Source: Microbacterium sp. GCS4 (GTDB lineage Bacteria > Actinomycetota > Actinomycetes > Actinomycetales > Microbacteriaceae). Taken from it: a stretch of DNA of 64,000 bases. Under the pieces are notes generated by a model. It was not told where the DNA came from, ran no database searches, and was given only the letters and a program-made list of their open reading frames with translations. The stretch is from the NCBI RefSeq assembly GCF_001262495.1, contig NZ_LGYE01000001.1:1-64000 (forward strand), read 5' to 3'. Positions 36,756-45,370 of the stretch are shown here, in pieces (positions within the stretch are counted from its first letter, which is position 1; each line of letters begins with the position of its first letter). Both the position numbers and the translations under genes were made by a program.

Positions 36756-38623
36756 TGCCCCGCATCCGTCAGGCCGACGTCGATGAGGTGAAGGCCCGCA
36801 CCAACATCGCCGACATCGTGGGGGAGCGGGTCGCGCTGAAGTCGGCCGGTGTCGGCTCGCTCAAGGGGCTCTGTCCCTTCCACGACGAGAAGAGCCCGAG
36901 CTTCCACGTGCGCCCGCAGGTCGGGTACTACCACTGCTTCGGCTGCGGCGAGTCCGGGGACGTGTACTCGTTCCTGCGCGAGATGGACCACGTGAGCTTC
37001 ACGGAGGCCGTCGAGCGCCTCGCCGGCAGGATCGGCTACACGTTGCACTACGAAGACGGCGGCGCGGCGCCTGAGACCAGCGGACGGAGCCGCCTCTACG
37101 CCGCGAACACCGCGGCCGCCGAGTTCTTCCGCTCGCAGCTGCTGACGCCGGATGCCGAGGCGGGGCGTCGCTTCCTCGGCGAGCGGGGTTTCGACGCCGG
37201 GGCGGCCGCGCACTTCGGCGTGGGCTTCGCGCCGCGCGGCTGGGACGGAATGCTCAAGGCGCTCAGCGCCCAGGGTTTCACGCGCGAGGAGCTCCTGACC
37301 GCGGGGCTCGTGTCGCAGGGCCAGCGCGGGGTGTACGACCGGTTCCGCGGACGTCTGGTGTGGCCCATCCGCGACGTGTCCGGTCAGACCATCGGCTTCG
37401 GCGCCCGCAAGCTCTTCGACGACGACCAGGGCCCCAAGTACCTCAACACCCCCGAGACACCGATCTACAAGAAGGCCCAGGTCCTCTACGGACTCGACCT
37501 CGCCAAGCGCGACATCTCGCGCGGCGACCCCCGCCGCGTGGTCGTCGTGGAGGGCTACACCGACGTCATGGCCTGCCACCTCGCGGGCCTCACGACCGCG
37601 ATCGCGACGTGCGGCACGGCGTTCGGCACCGACCACATCAAGGTGCTGCGGCGAGTGATGGGCGACGACAACGCCTCCGGCGAGGTCGTGTTCACGTTCG
37701 ACGGCGATGAGGCCGGACAGAAGGCTGCGCTCCGCGCCTTCACCGAAGACGATCGCTTCAACGCCCAGACCTTTGTGGCCGTGGCGCCCGACGGCCTCGA
37801 CCCGTGCGACCTGCGCCTGCAGCGTGGCGATGCCGCGGTCCGCTCCCTCATGGACTCCAAGCAGCCCATGTTCGAGTTCGCGATCGATCGCAAGCTCGGC
37901 GGGTTCGACCTCTCCACGGTGGAGGGGCGGGTCGGCGCCCTGCGCGCCGCGGCGCCGATCGTGGCTGAGATCAGGGACCGTCTGCTGCGCCCGGGGTACG
38001 AGCGCGTGCTCGCCCGTCGTCTCGGTATGGACCCCACCGAGGTGCACGGAGAGGTCGAGCGTGCGGCACGGAGCGGATCATCGTCGTCCCGATCCGAGGG
38101 CAACCGACACGAAGCCGTCTCCATCGAGTCGGTCCAGGGCGGATCGGGCTTTGCGCCCGTGACGCTCGCGAGCCTTCCCCGGAATCCCGATGTCGGCGTG
38201 GAACGCGATGCACTGATGGGCGTCATGCAGTACGGCCACCGCCTGGACCAGTCACTGGTCGCACGGGCCCTCGGGGCGCCGTTCCGCACGCCGGGTCTCG
38301 ACGCGGTGCGCGAGGCCGTCGCCGCGGCTCCCGACCGCACCAGGGCCGGCTGGGTGACCGAGGCCGTCAATGCCGTGCGTGAGCCGTATCGTTCACTGGC
38401 GGGTGAGCTGCTCATGACCCCATTCCCCGCGCGCGACGAGGAGGGTGCGGTCGTCTCGGCCACCGACCTCGCGCGTCGACTGATCCTGCGCGGGCTCGAG
38501 CACGAGAAGCAGGAGCTCCTGGGGGCCGTGCAGCGCGTGCCGGCGGACTCCGACGGGGGGCGCGCTCTGCGGATGCGCCTGCGCGACATCGACGTGGAAC
38601 GCCAGCGCTTCACCGAGTCGTAA
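36755..38623 (+). CDS. dnaG: DNA primase
   Basis: DnaG makes the RNA primers for replication. The 622-residue protein has the CHC2 zinc finger (Cys40, His43, Cys61, Cys64 in LCPFHDEKSPSF and CFGCGESGD), the RNA-polymerase domain with the Toprim acidic motifs VVEGYTDVMACHLAG and TFDGDEAGQKAA, and a C-terminal helicase-binding region. Complete length. It is coupled to dgt by TGATG. Confidence 0.97.
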   Translation: MPRIRQADVDEVKARTNIADIVGERVALKSAGVGSLKGLCPFHDEKSPSFHVRPQVGYYHCFGCGESGDVYSFLREMDHVSFTEAVERLAGRIGYTLHYEDGGAAPETSGRSRLYAANTAAAEFFRSQLLTPDAEAGRRFLGERGFDAGAAAHFGVGFAPRGWDGMLKALSAQGFTREELLTAGLVSQGQRGVYDRFRGRLVWPIRDVSGQTIGFGARKLFDDDQGPKYLNTPETPIYKKAQVLYGLDLAKRDISRGDPRRVVVVEGYTDVMACHLAGLTTAIATCGTAFGTDHIKVLRRVMGDDNASGEVVFTFDGDEAGQKAALRAFTEDDRFNAQTFVAVAPDGLDPCDLRLQRGDAAVRSLMDSKQPMFEFAIDRKLGGFDLSTVEGRVGALRAAAPIVAEIRDRLLRPGYERVLARRLGMDPTEVHGEVERAARSGSSSSRSEGNRHEAVSIESVQGGSGFAPVTLASLPRNPDVGVERDALMGVMQYGHRLDQSLVARALGAPFRTPGLDAVREAVAAAPDRTRAGWVTEAVNAVREPYRSLAGELLMTPFPARDEEGAVVSATDLARRLILRGLEHEKQELLGAVQRVPADSDGGRALRMRLRDIDVERQRFTES

Positions 38624-38659
38624 CGGCATCCCTCGCGACCCGCAGGGCAGGATGGATTC

Positions 38660-39433
38660 ATGTTCTCTCGGCCCGAATCGACCCACGCGATCGACTGCTC
38701 CGACCTGGTCATCGATCGGGTCGGCCACAGCGGTCCGACCCGCGCGATCGACGGTGTCACGTTCGCCCTTCCGCCCGGGGAGCTGATCTGCGTCGCGGGG
38801 CCCACCGGCTCGGGCAAGTCCACGCTCGTCGCCGCGCTGGCGGGATCGACAGACCCGTCGGTGCGCGTGGTCGGAGGCAGCGCTCAGGTGTGCGGCGTCG
38901 ACATCCGTCGCCCGGGGCGCCGCCACCGCCTGCTGACCTATCGCACGGGATTCGTGCCGCAGGGAGCGGGAGCGGACCTTCCTCCGCAACTGACGGTCAA
39001 CGAGGTCATCGCCGAGCCGATTCTCATCCGGGAGAAGCGCGTCAACACCAAGGCGCTGTCGATACGAGTGGCCACTCTGCTCGACGAGCTGCACCTGCCG
39101 CTCGGGACGGCTGCGAAGTTCCCCTACGAGCTCAGCGCGGGCATGCGGCAGAGGGTCGCGATCGCGCGGTCGTTCATCCTGGAGCCGCGCGTGCTGATCG
39201 CCGACGAGATCCTCGCGAACCTCGACCTCGAGGTGCGTCCGGTCGTGTTCGACGCGATCACGCGTCGACGCAAGGAGCAGGGGATGGGCGCTCTCCTGGT
39301 CACGAACGACGCCGACTTCATCCGCGAACTGAACGCCGAGACCCTGATGCTCCGCGGCGGTCATGTCGTGGCCCGCGGGGTCGGCAAGGACCTGCTGTGG
39401 GCGCCCAATGCGGAGGCGGATTCGCAGCATTGA
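38660..39433 (+). CDS. ABC transporter ATP-binding protein without an adjacent permease
   Basis: This 257-residue ATPase has Walker A GPTGSGKS at 47-54, a signature region SAGMRQRVAIARS and Walker B LIADEILANLD, in which the usual Asp-Glu-Pro is Asp-Glu-Ile. It resembles peptide-importer ATPases (DppD-like) but no permease or binding protein lies next to it. CAGGAT six bases before the ATG is a weak leaderless -10. The partner proteins must be encoded elsewhere. Confidence 0.8.
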   Translation: MFSRPESTHAIDCSDLVIDRVGHSGPTRAIDGVTFALPPGELICVAGPTGSGKSTLVAALAGSTDPSVRVVGGSAQVCGVDIRRPGRRHRLLTYRTGFVPQGAGADLPPQLTVNEVIAEPILIREKRVNTKALSIRVATLLDELHLPLGTAAKFPYELSAGMRQRVAIARSFILEPRVLIADEILANLDLEVRPVVFDAITRRRKEQGMGALLVTNDADFIRELNAETLMLRGGHVVARGVGKDLLWAPNAEADSQH

Positions 39434-39529
39434 GGGCGGCGAGGTCGACACGCCCGATGTGCGGCCCGTGTCACGAGCACGGTCTGGAGTTTGCTAGGAT
39501 TGACGAGTTGCCCGCGCAGCGGAGCACAT

Positions 39530-39605
39530 TCCTCGGTAGCTCAATTGGCAGAGCAGCCGGCTGTTAACCGGCAGGTTCTTGGTTCGAGTCCAAGCCGGGG
39601 AGCCA
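39530..39605 (+). tRNA. tRNA-Asn (anticodon GTT), CCA encoded
   Basis: The acceptor arms TCCTCGG (39530-39536) and CCGGGGA (39595-39601) pair, the D loop reads AGCTCAATTGGCAGAGC, the anticodon stem GCCGG-CTGTTAA-CCGGC shows GTT, and the T arm contains GGTTCGAGTCC. G73 and an encoded CCA (39603-39605) follow. A possible -10 (TAGGAT, 39495-39500) lies upstream. Confidence 0.97.
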
Positions 39606-39608
39606 ATA

Positions 39609-39639
39609 CCCCTGATTCTCCTGGAGAGTCAGGGGTTTT
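39609..39639 (+). terminator. Rho-independent terminator after tRNA-Asn
   Basis: CCCCTGATTCTC pairs with GAGAGTCAGGGG around CTG, then TTTT. It starts three bases after the tRNA. Confidence 0.9.
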
Positions 39640-39679
39640 CCCTTTCCTGGGGTCTGATCGCGCGCGGCCTCCGCAGACG

Positions 39680-39711
39680 ACGAGGGCCACGCCGGTCGGC
39701 GTGGCCCTCGT
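39680..39711 (-). terminator. Hairpin terminator for the lipoprotein gene
   Basis: A perfect 14-base stem (ACGAGGGCCACGCC and complement) with a four-base loop lies 17 bases beyond the stop of the minus-strand lipoprotein gene. Confidence 0.75.
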
Positions 39712-39728
39712 GGTATGCGGTGTCGAGA

Positions 39729-40244
39729 TCAGCGCGCGGCACCCGCGAGCGAACCCGTGGTCTGACCGGCCGAGTCGAAGATGATGCACTGGATGACGCG
39801 GTCGTTGTACTCGTCCCAGGTGTCCTTGGTCGGCGTGATGGTGGTCACGTCGAGAGCGGAGTCCTGGTAGCCGATGCCCACGAAGCTCGTGTAGGCGTCG
39901 CCGATGCACTCCTGCGAGGCCGTGTCGATGTCGGTCTCCGAGAACTCGCCGTCGGGCATCGTGATCTCGTAGTAGACCTCCTGGTCGTGCGGCTCGGAGC
40001 ACGGCACGACGTCGATGTCCTCGAGCAGCCCGGTGGGGCTGTCCATGGTGCAGTCGCCGACCTTCAGCGAGAAGATGTCGATGTTCGCGCTCTCGGTGAC
40101 CTGTCCGGTGTCCTCGTCGCGGTCGGCATCGCCGGAACCCCCGCCGAGGATGCCGTTCAGTGCGCTACAGCCGGTCAGAGCGACCGAGAACGCCACCGCA
40201 GTGCCGGTGAGCGCCAGTGCGCGTCGCGTGCGCAGCTTCATCAT
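39729..40244 (-). CDS. Septum-formation-domain-like lipoprotein
   Basis: This 171-residue protein has a lipoprotein signal with lipobox ALTGC (Cys26), a Gly/Asp-rich linker, and a compact domain with paired cysteines (VGDCTMDSP, VVPCSEPHDQEVYYEI, SQECIGDAY, RVIQCIIF). This pattern of four cysteines with PCSxPHxxE is typical of the actinobacterial septum-formation (Septum_form) domain; the function is not established. GGGAGG lies six bases before the ATG. A small inverted repeat, GGGATA/TATCCC at 40274-40291, lies upstream. Confidence 0.75.
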   Translation of the reverse strand: MMKLRTRRALALTGTAVAFSVALTGCSALNGILGGGSGDADRDEDTGQVTESANIDIFSLKVGDCTMDSPTGLLEDIDVVPCSEPHDQEVYYEITMPDGEFSETDIDTASQECIGDAYTSFVGIGYQDSALDVTTITPTKDTWDEYNDRVIQCIIFDSAGQTTGSLAGAAR

Positions 40245-40384
40245 GATTTCCCTCCCAGAAACGTCTGTGGTGTGGGATACCGATATATCCCCCCGGAGCA
40301 CGCTAGCCGGGTCCGAGTCTGTGATGCAACTCCGAAGACACTGTGCTCCCGCTGGGAACGGCACGCCGTCGTCGGCGAGACGAA

Positions 40385-40951
40385 TCAGCCTTCGAGATCG
40401 TCGACGCCCGGCATCCAGCTCGCGCCGGGGCGTCCCCACCCGCGCTTCCGCGCGATCTTCTGCACCGTCTTCCAGTCGCCGTCTGAGAGCCGATCGATGT
40501 AGAGGATGCCGTCGAGGTGGTCGAACTCGTGCTGCATGATCCGCGCACGCCAGCCGTCCACGGCGATCTCGACCGGGCTCCCGTCCAGGTCGGTGCCGGT
40601 CACCCGCACGCGCTCCGAGCGACGCAGCGCGAAGCGCTCTCCCGGGAAGGAGAGGCACCCCTCGGACTCGAGATCGTCATCCGGAGCGCCCGGCTCCAGG
40701 GGCACCATCCAGAGCTCTGGGTTGATGAGCACTCCTCGCCACGGCTGATCGTCCTCGTCGACGTAGGCGTAGGTGTAGATCCGCAGAGGAACCCCGACCT
40801 GGGGCGCAGCGAGGCCCACGCCGGGGGCGGTGTCCATGGTCTCGAACATGTCCGCCACGAGCGTGCGGATCTCGTCCGTGATCTCTTCGACGGGGGAGGC
40901 GGGGGAGTGCAGGACGGGGTCGCCCATGATGCGAATCGGAAGTACAGCCAC
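40385..40951 (-). CDS. def: Peptide deformylase
   Basis: Deformylase removes the formyl group from nascent proteins. The 188-residue metalloenzyme has all three motifs: GVGLAAPQVG, EGCLSFPG (Cys99) and QHEFDHLDG (His141 and His145 as metal ligands). The start is GTG, and TAGGGT on the minus strand (40958-40963) lies exactly six bases upstream, suggesting a leaderless mRNA. It is not next to fmt here. Confidence 0.95.
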   Translation of the reverse strand: MAVLPIRIMGDPVLHSPASPVEEITDEIRTLVADMFETMDTAPGVGLAAPQVGVPLRIYTYAYVDEDDQPWRGVLINPELWMVPLEPGAPDDDLESEGCLSFPGERFALRRSERVRVTGTDLDGSPVEIAVDGWRARIMQHEFDHLDGILYIDRLSDGDWKTVQKIARKRGWGRPGASWMPGVDDLEG

Positions 40952-40982
40952 GCCATAACCCTACTCGGCGCGGATCGGCGGG

Positions 40983-40988
40983 TAGGGT
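40983..40988 (+). promoter_or_regulatory. -10 hexamer of a leaderless promoter for the DMT transporter
   Basis: TAGGGT ends six bases before the GTG at 40995. The same hexamer at 40958-40963 on the other strand serves def, so two leaderless promoters share a 43-base gap. Confidence 0.45.
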
Positions 40989-40994
40989 CGTGAT

Positions 40995-42020
40995 GTGAGC
41001 ATTGCGGTGTGGATGACTGGGGCTGAAGACATCACCGACCAGCTGGTCGGTGTCTTCCAGAACCCCAAGCTGCTCCTGGGCATCCCGCTCGCCCTCGCGG
41101 GTGCCGTGTTCATGTCCCTCGGTGCGCAGTACCAGCATCGGGGAGTGGAGAAGGTCGAGCGACTGAGCGGCGCTCAAGGCACGAACGGTCTCAGCGGCGG
41201 GCAGCTCAAAGCACTCCTCACGCGTCCGTCCTGGCTCATCGGCACGCTCATGCTCGGTCTCGCCATCGTCTGCCAGCTCGCCGCGCTCTCTCAGGCTCCG
41301 CTGATCGTGGTGCAGCCGCTCGGCGCGATCGCCCTCGTCATCACGACGCTGCTCAACGCGCGCATCTCCGGCCATTCGCCCACCCGGCAGTCGATCACGG
41401 CGATCGTCTGCTGCGTCGGCGGCATCTTCCTCTTCGTCTCCTTCGCCGCGCTCTTCGCGACCGAGAAGAAGATCGGCGACAGCGAGCTCTTCACGATCCT
41501 CGCGATCCTGCTGGTCGTCATCATCGTGCTCGGAGCCTGCTGGCTGATTCTGCGACGCCGCATGCGCGCGCTGTTCTACGTGATCGGCGCCGGCATCCTC
41601 TACGGCTTCGTCGCCACGCTCGCCAAGGCCATCATCAGCCGGATCGAGGCCGGCAACTTCGAGTGGATCACACTCGTCTGCCTGATCGCCCTGATCGCGG
41701 CCGGAGCCGTCGGCGCCTACTTCGTCCAGACCGCGTACAGCTCGGGCCCACCGGACCTCGTGATCGCAGGTCTCACGGTGGTCGACCCCCTCATCGCCGT
41801 GCTCATCGGCATGGTCGTGCTCGGCGAGGCTGCGGCCGCTCCGCCGTGGGTGCTCGTGATCTTCGGCGTCGCGGGAGCCATCGCCGTCTGGGGCGTCGTC
41901 GGCCTGGCGCGCTACCACCCGCAGGTTCTCAGCGAGAGCCAGGAGCTTCCGATCGTGCGGGGGAGCGACTCTGCGGACTCCTCCGACCGTCCGGCTGCCG
42001 CCGCCGACGGCGAGTCCTGA
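40995..42020 (+). CDS. DMT-superfamily (EamA-like) membrane transporter
   Basis: This 341-residue protein has about nine or ten hydrophobic segments in two similar halves (SMALL-residue-rich helices such as LLGIPLALAGAVFMSLGAQY and LVIAGLTVVDPLIAVLIGMV), the layout of drug/metabolite transporters. The C-terminal 40 residues are hydrophilic and acidic. The substrate is unknown. The GTG at 40995 is chosen from its position after a -10; an internal ATG would remove only six residues. Confidence 0.78.
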   Translation: MSIAVWMTGAEDITDQLVGVFQNPKLLLGIPLALAGAVFMSLGAQYQHRGVEKVERLSGAQGTNGLSGGQLKALLTRPSWLIGTLMLGLAIVCQLAALSQAPLIVVQPLGAIALVITTLLNARISGHSPTRQSITAIVCCVGGIFLFVSFAALFATEKKIGDSELFTILAILLVVIIVLGACWLILRRRMRALFYVIGAGILYGFVATLAKAIISRIEAGNFEWITLVCLIALIAAGAVGAYFVQTAYSSGPPDLVIAGLTVVDPLIAVLIGMVVLGEAAAAPPWVLVIFGVAGAIAVWGVVGLARYHPQVLSESQELPIVRGSDSADSSDRPAAAADGES

Positions 42021-42080
42021 TCGGCCGGACCTCGGCTGACCCCTGAGCGGGCCCGGTCGACGCGTCCCGGTCGACGTCCG

Positions 42081-42866
42081 TCAGTAGGCCGAGTCGATCA
42101 GATCCGGTGACACCTCGGACGCGGCCGCCTCATCGACGAAGAAGACGGTGCGCTTGCGCCCCTTCGCACCCGCGGCGGGCACGCTGGCATAGCTCGCACC
42201 CGCAAGCGCGAGGCCGAGAGCCGACGCCTTGTCGGCACCAGTGAGGACGAGCCAGACTCGCTTGGACGCGTTCAGCACCGGACGCGTGAGCGTCACGCGC
42301 TCGGGCGGCGGCTTGGGAGAGTTCCGCACGGGGAGTGCGGCGGCATCGGTCACCGTGACCTCGGGACGGTCGGGGAAGAGGGAGGCGATGTGCCCGTCCG
42401 GTCCGACCCCGAGGAAGCACACGGCGAAGGAGGGCCACGGATGCTCGTCCGTGCCGTAGCGTGCGAGTTCGGCCTCGTAGGCCGCGGCGGCCTCGTCGAG
42501 GGTCAGGCCCTCGTCGGCGGCCGCGACCTCGTGCACGTTCTCGGCGGGTACGTCGATGTGGTCCAGAAGCGCCGCACGGGACTGGACGGCGTTGCGGTCG
42601 GCGTGGTCGCGGGCGACGAAGCGCTCGTCGCCCCACCAGAAGTGCACGAGAGACCAGTCGATCGTCGCCGCACGCGGATGCTCGAGCGTGGCGCGCAGGA
42701 CCGCACCGCCCATCGAGCCGCCGGTGAGGGCGACGTGGGCGATACGGCCGTTGCGCGTACGTGCACGGAGCCGTGTCAGGAAGCGGTCCGCGACCCGCTC
42801 GGCGACGGCGGCGGGAGTGGACTCGATCACGACCCGCTTCTCTGCGGACGCTGACTGCGACGACAT
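42081..42866 (-). CDS. pgl: 6-phosphogluconolactonase
   Basis: Pgl hydrolyses 6-phosphogluconolactone, the second oxidative pentose-phosphate step. The 261-residue protein has ALTGGSMGGAVL near the phosphate site, VHFWWGDERFV with the conserved Asp-Glu-Arg, and FLGVGPDGHIASLFP. Two in-frame ATGs abut the opcA stop; 42866 gives a better distance to AGGAG. It is the last gene of the operon. Just downstream two 11-base copies of CCCGGTCGACG (42052-42062, 42066-42076) separate it from the convergent DMT gene. Confidence 0.93.
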   Translation of the reverse strand: MSSQSASAEKRVVIESTPAAVAERVADRFLTRLRARTRNGRIAHVALTGGSMGGAVLRATLEHPRAATIDWSLVHFWWGDERFVARDHADRNAVQSRAALLDHIDVPAENVHEVAAADEGLTLDEAAAAYEAELARYGTDEHPWPSFAVCFLGVGPDGHIASLFPDRPEVTVTDAAALPVRNSPKPPPERVTLTRPVLNASKRVWLVLTGADKASALGLALAGASYASVPAAGAKGRKRTVFFVDEAAASEVSPDLIDSAY

Positions 42867-43801
42867 CATGCTCCTGTCTCGGGCGGACCCAGCTTCTCCC
42901 AGCCCTCGGTGATCACTCGACCGTACAGGACGTCGGGATCGAGACGGCGGAGCTCCTCGGCGAGGCACTCGCGCAGGGTGCGTCGCGGCAGGTGCAGGTC
43001 GTGGTCGGGCTGGCCGGGCTGCGTGAGCACGGCGTCGCCCGGGGCCGGACGCTCGAGAAGGATGTCACCGGAGGCACGGGTGAGACGCACCGACTTGATG
43101 CCCTCCTCCCAGTTCTTCGGGTTCTCGTACGACCACTTCACCGGAACGTCGAGGGCCATCTGCAGCCAGGCGGCGAGGAGTGCCGTGGACGGCGACGCGG
43201 ACGCTCCGCGGACCTCGACGCCTGTGACCTCCTCGTACGGCGGCTGGTCCAGCACGGCGGCGAGCTGCTCGCGCCAGTGCGTCAGACGCGTCCACGCGAG
43301 GTCGGTATCTCCGGGGGCATGCGTGCGGCCCAGGAGCGCCAGACGGTCGCGCACATCGGGCGAGGTCGCGGCATCCGTGATCCGGCGCTGAGCGATGCGT
43401 CCGAGCGGCGAGGTCGCGGGGGAGGTGGGAGCCTCCTCCGGCCACCAGGCGACCACGGGCGCATCGGGGAGCAGCAGACCGGTGAGGAGGCTCTCCTCGT
43501 TGCTGGCGGCCGCGCCGTAGGCGCGCAGCACCACGACCTCGCTCGCTCCGGCGTCGCCGCCGACGCGGATCTGCGCGTCGAGGCGGGCTTCGCCGTCGCC
43601 CGTGGTGAGCACGATGACACGCATCGGGTGCTCGCGCGAAGCGTCGTTGGCGGCGTCGATGGCGGCCTCGGCGACGCCGTTGCGCGCCGAGATCACGAGT
43701 GTGAGGACGCGTCCGAGGGCGACCGCGCCGCCCTCTTCGCGCACCTTGACGAGCTGCTTGGCGACCTGGCTGACGGTCGTGTCGGGAAGGTCGATGATCA
43801 C
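42866..43801 (-). CDS. opcA: Glucose-6-phosphate dehydrogenase assembly protein OpcA
   Basis: OpcA promotes assembly or activity of glucose-6-phosphate dehydrogenase in actinobacteria and cyanobacteria and is redox-sensitive in some. The 311-residue protein starts VIIDLPDTTVSQVAKQLVKV, the family N-terminus, with GVAEAAIDAANDASREHPMR following. The start is GTG, overlapping the zwf stop by four bases (GTGA), with GGAGA upstream. Confidence 0.92.
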   Translation of the reverse strand: MIIDLPDTTVSQVAKQLVKVREEGGAVALGRVLTLVISARNGVAEAAIDAANDASREHPMRVIVLTTGDGEARLDAQIRVGGDAGASEVVVLRAYGAAASNEESLLTGLLLPDAPVVAWWPEEAPTSPATSPLGRIAQRRITDAATSPDVRDRLALLGRTHAPGDTDLAWTRLTHWREQLAAVLDQPPYEEVTGVEVRGASASPSTALLAAWLQMALDVPVKWSYENPKNWEEGIKSVRLTRASGDILLERPAPGDAVLTQPGQPDHDLHLPRRTLRECLAEELRRLDPDVLYGRVITEGWEKLGPPETGA

Positions 43802-45348
43802 GGTCGTCTCCAGACTCGTCCGTCGCGGGCCAGGAGGTCGTCGGCGGATGCCGGACCCCACGAACCGGGTGCGTACTGATCCACGGGGCCGCCTTCGGCC
43901 GCCCAGAACTTCTCCACCGGGTCGAGGATCTTCCAGGAGAGCTCGACCTCCTCGTGGCGCGGGAACAGGGGCGGGTCGCCGAGGAGCACGTCGAGGATGA
44001 GCCGCTCGTACGCCTCGGGGCTCGCCTCGGTGAACGCGTGGCCGTAACCGAAGTCCATGGTGACGTCGCGCACGTTCGTGCCGTTGCCCGGCACCTTCGA
44101 TCCGAACCGGATGGTCACGCCCTCATCGGGCTGCACGCGGATAACGAGCGCGTTCTGGCCGAGCTCGGTGGTGTTGGACCGGCCGAACAGGTGCTCGGGA
44201 GCGCGCTTGAACACGACGGCGACCTCGGTCACGCGGCGGCCCAGGCGCTTACCCGTGCGCAGGTAGAACGGCACACCGGCCCAGCGGCGGGTGTCGATCT
44301 CGAGCTTGATCGCCGCGTAGGTCTCGGTCGCGGACTGCGGGTCCATGCCCTCCTCGTCGAGGAAGCCGGTGACCTGCTCGCCACCCTGCCATCCGCCGGC
44401 GTACTGACCGCGCGCCGTGGCGAGGGAGAGGTCGTCCGGCACGTGCACGGCCGCCAGCACCTTCTCCTTCTCGGCGCGCAGATGCTCGGCCGAGAGGCTG
44501 ATGGGCTCCTCCATCGCCGTGAGGGCGAGGAGCTGCAGCAGGTGGTTCTGGATGACGTCGCGAGCCGCGCCGATGCCGTCGTAGTACCCGGCACGACCGC
44601 CGACGCCGATGTCCTCGGCCATCGTGATCTGCACGTGATCGACGTAGTTGCGGTTCCAGATCGGCTCGTACAGCTCGTTCGCGAAGCGCAGCGCCAGGAT
44701 GTTCTGCACCGTCTCCTTGCCGAGGTAGTGGTCGATGCGGAAGATCGAGTCGGCGGGGAAGGCGACCTCGAGCGCCGCGTTCAGGGCGCGAGCGGAGTCC
44801 AGGTCGTGGCCGAACGGCTTCTCGATCACCACACGGCGCCAGTGCTCGTCGTCGTCCGCGTCCTCGCCGACGAGACCCGAGTCCTTGAGCTGCTTCGCGA
44901 CGAGCGGGAAGTCCTTCGGCGGGATCGACAGGTAGTACGCGTGATTGCCCATCGTGCCGCGTTCGACGTCGAGCTTCTCGACGGTCTCACGGAGCTTGCG
45001 GAAGGACTCCGGGTTGTCGAACTCGCCCGACACGAACCGGATGCCCTGCAGCAGCTGCGCCCACGTCTCCTCGCGGAAAGGCGTGCGGGCGTGCTGCTTG
45101 ACCGCGTCGTACACGACCTGCGCGAAGTCCTGGTCCTCCCAGTCGCGGCGGGCGAACCCGACGAGCGCGAACCCGGGCGGCAGCAGACCGCGGTTGGCCA
45201 GGTCGTATACGGCCGGCATGAGCTTCTTGCGGGAGAGGTCTCCGGTCACGCCGAAGATCACGAGGGCGCTGGGGCCTGCGATCCGGTTGAGACGACGATC
45301 GTCGGGGTCGCGCAGCGGGTTGTGCGCGCGCGAGATGGGAACGGACAT
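43798..45348 (-). CDS. zwf: Glucose-6-phosphate 1-dehydrogenase
   Basis: Zwf oxidises glucose-6-phosphate to the lactone with NADP+, the entry to the oxidative pentose-phosphate pathway. The 516-residue protein has the dinucleotide motif GVTGDLSRKK and the active-site RIDHYLGKE. It lies between pgi and opcA, with which it is co-transcribed. Confidence 0.97.
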   Translation of the reverse strand: MSVPISRAHNPLRDPDDRRLNRIAGPSALVIFGVTGDLSRKKLMPAVYDLANRGLLPPGFALVGFARRDWEDQDFAQVVYDAVKQHARTPFREETWAQLLQGIRFVSGEFDNPESFRKLRETVEKLDVERGTMGNHAYYLSIPPKDFPLVAKQLKDSGLVGEDADDDEHWRRVVIEKPFGHDLDSARALNAALEVAFPADSIFRIDHYLGKETVQNILALRFANELYEPIWNRNYVDHVQITMAEDIGVGGRAGYYDGIGAARDVIQNHLLQLLALTAMEEPISLSAEHLRAEKEKVLAAVHVPDDLSLATARGQYAGGWQGGEQVTGFLDEEGMDPQSATETYAAIKLEIDTRRWAGVPFYLRTGKRLGRRVTEVAVVFKRAPEHLFGRSNTTELGQNALVIRVQPDEGVTIRFGSKVPGNGTNVRDVTMDFGYGHAFTEASPEAYERLILDVLLGDPPLFPRHEEVELSWKILDPVEKFWAAEGGPVDQYAPGSWGPASADDLLARDGRVWRRP

Positions 45349-45370
45349 CAGCGGGTGATTCTCCTGGGAG

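Noticed and set aside
39530..39605. tRNA-Asn as a possible integration site
   Set aside because: No integrase gene and no repeat of the tRNA 3' end was noticed in the neighbourhood; both sides are ordinary genes.
42052..42076. Two direct copies of CCCGGTCGACG between the DMT and pgl genes
   Set aside because: Only two short copies in a convergent gap, with no further copies noticed; too little to call a regulatory array.
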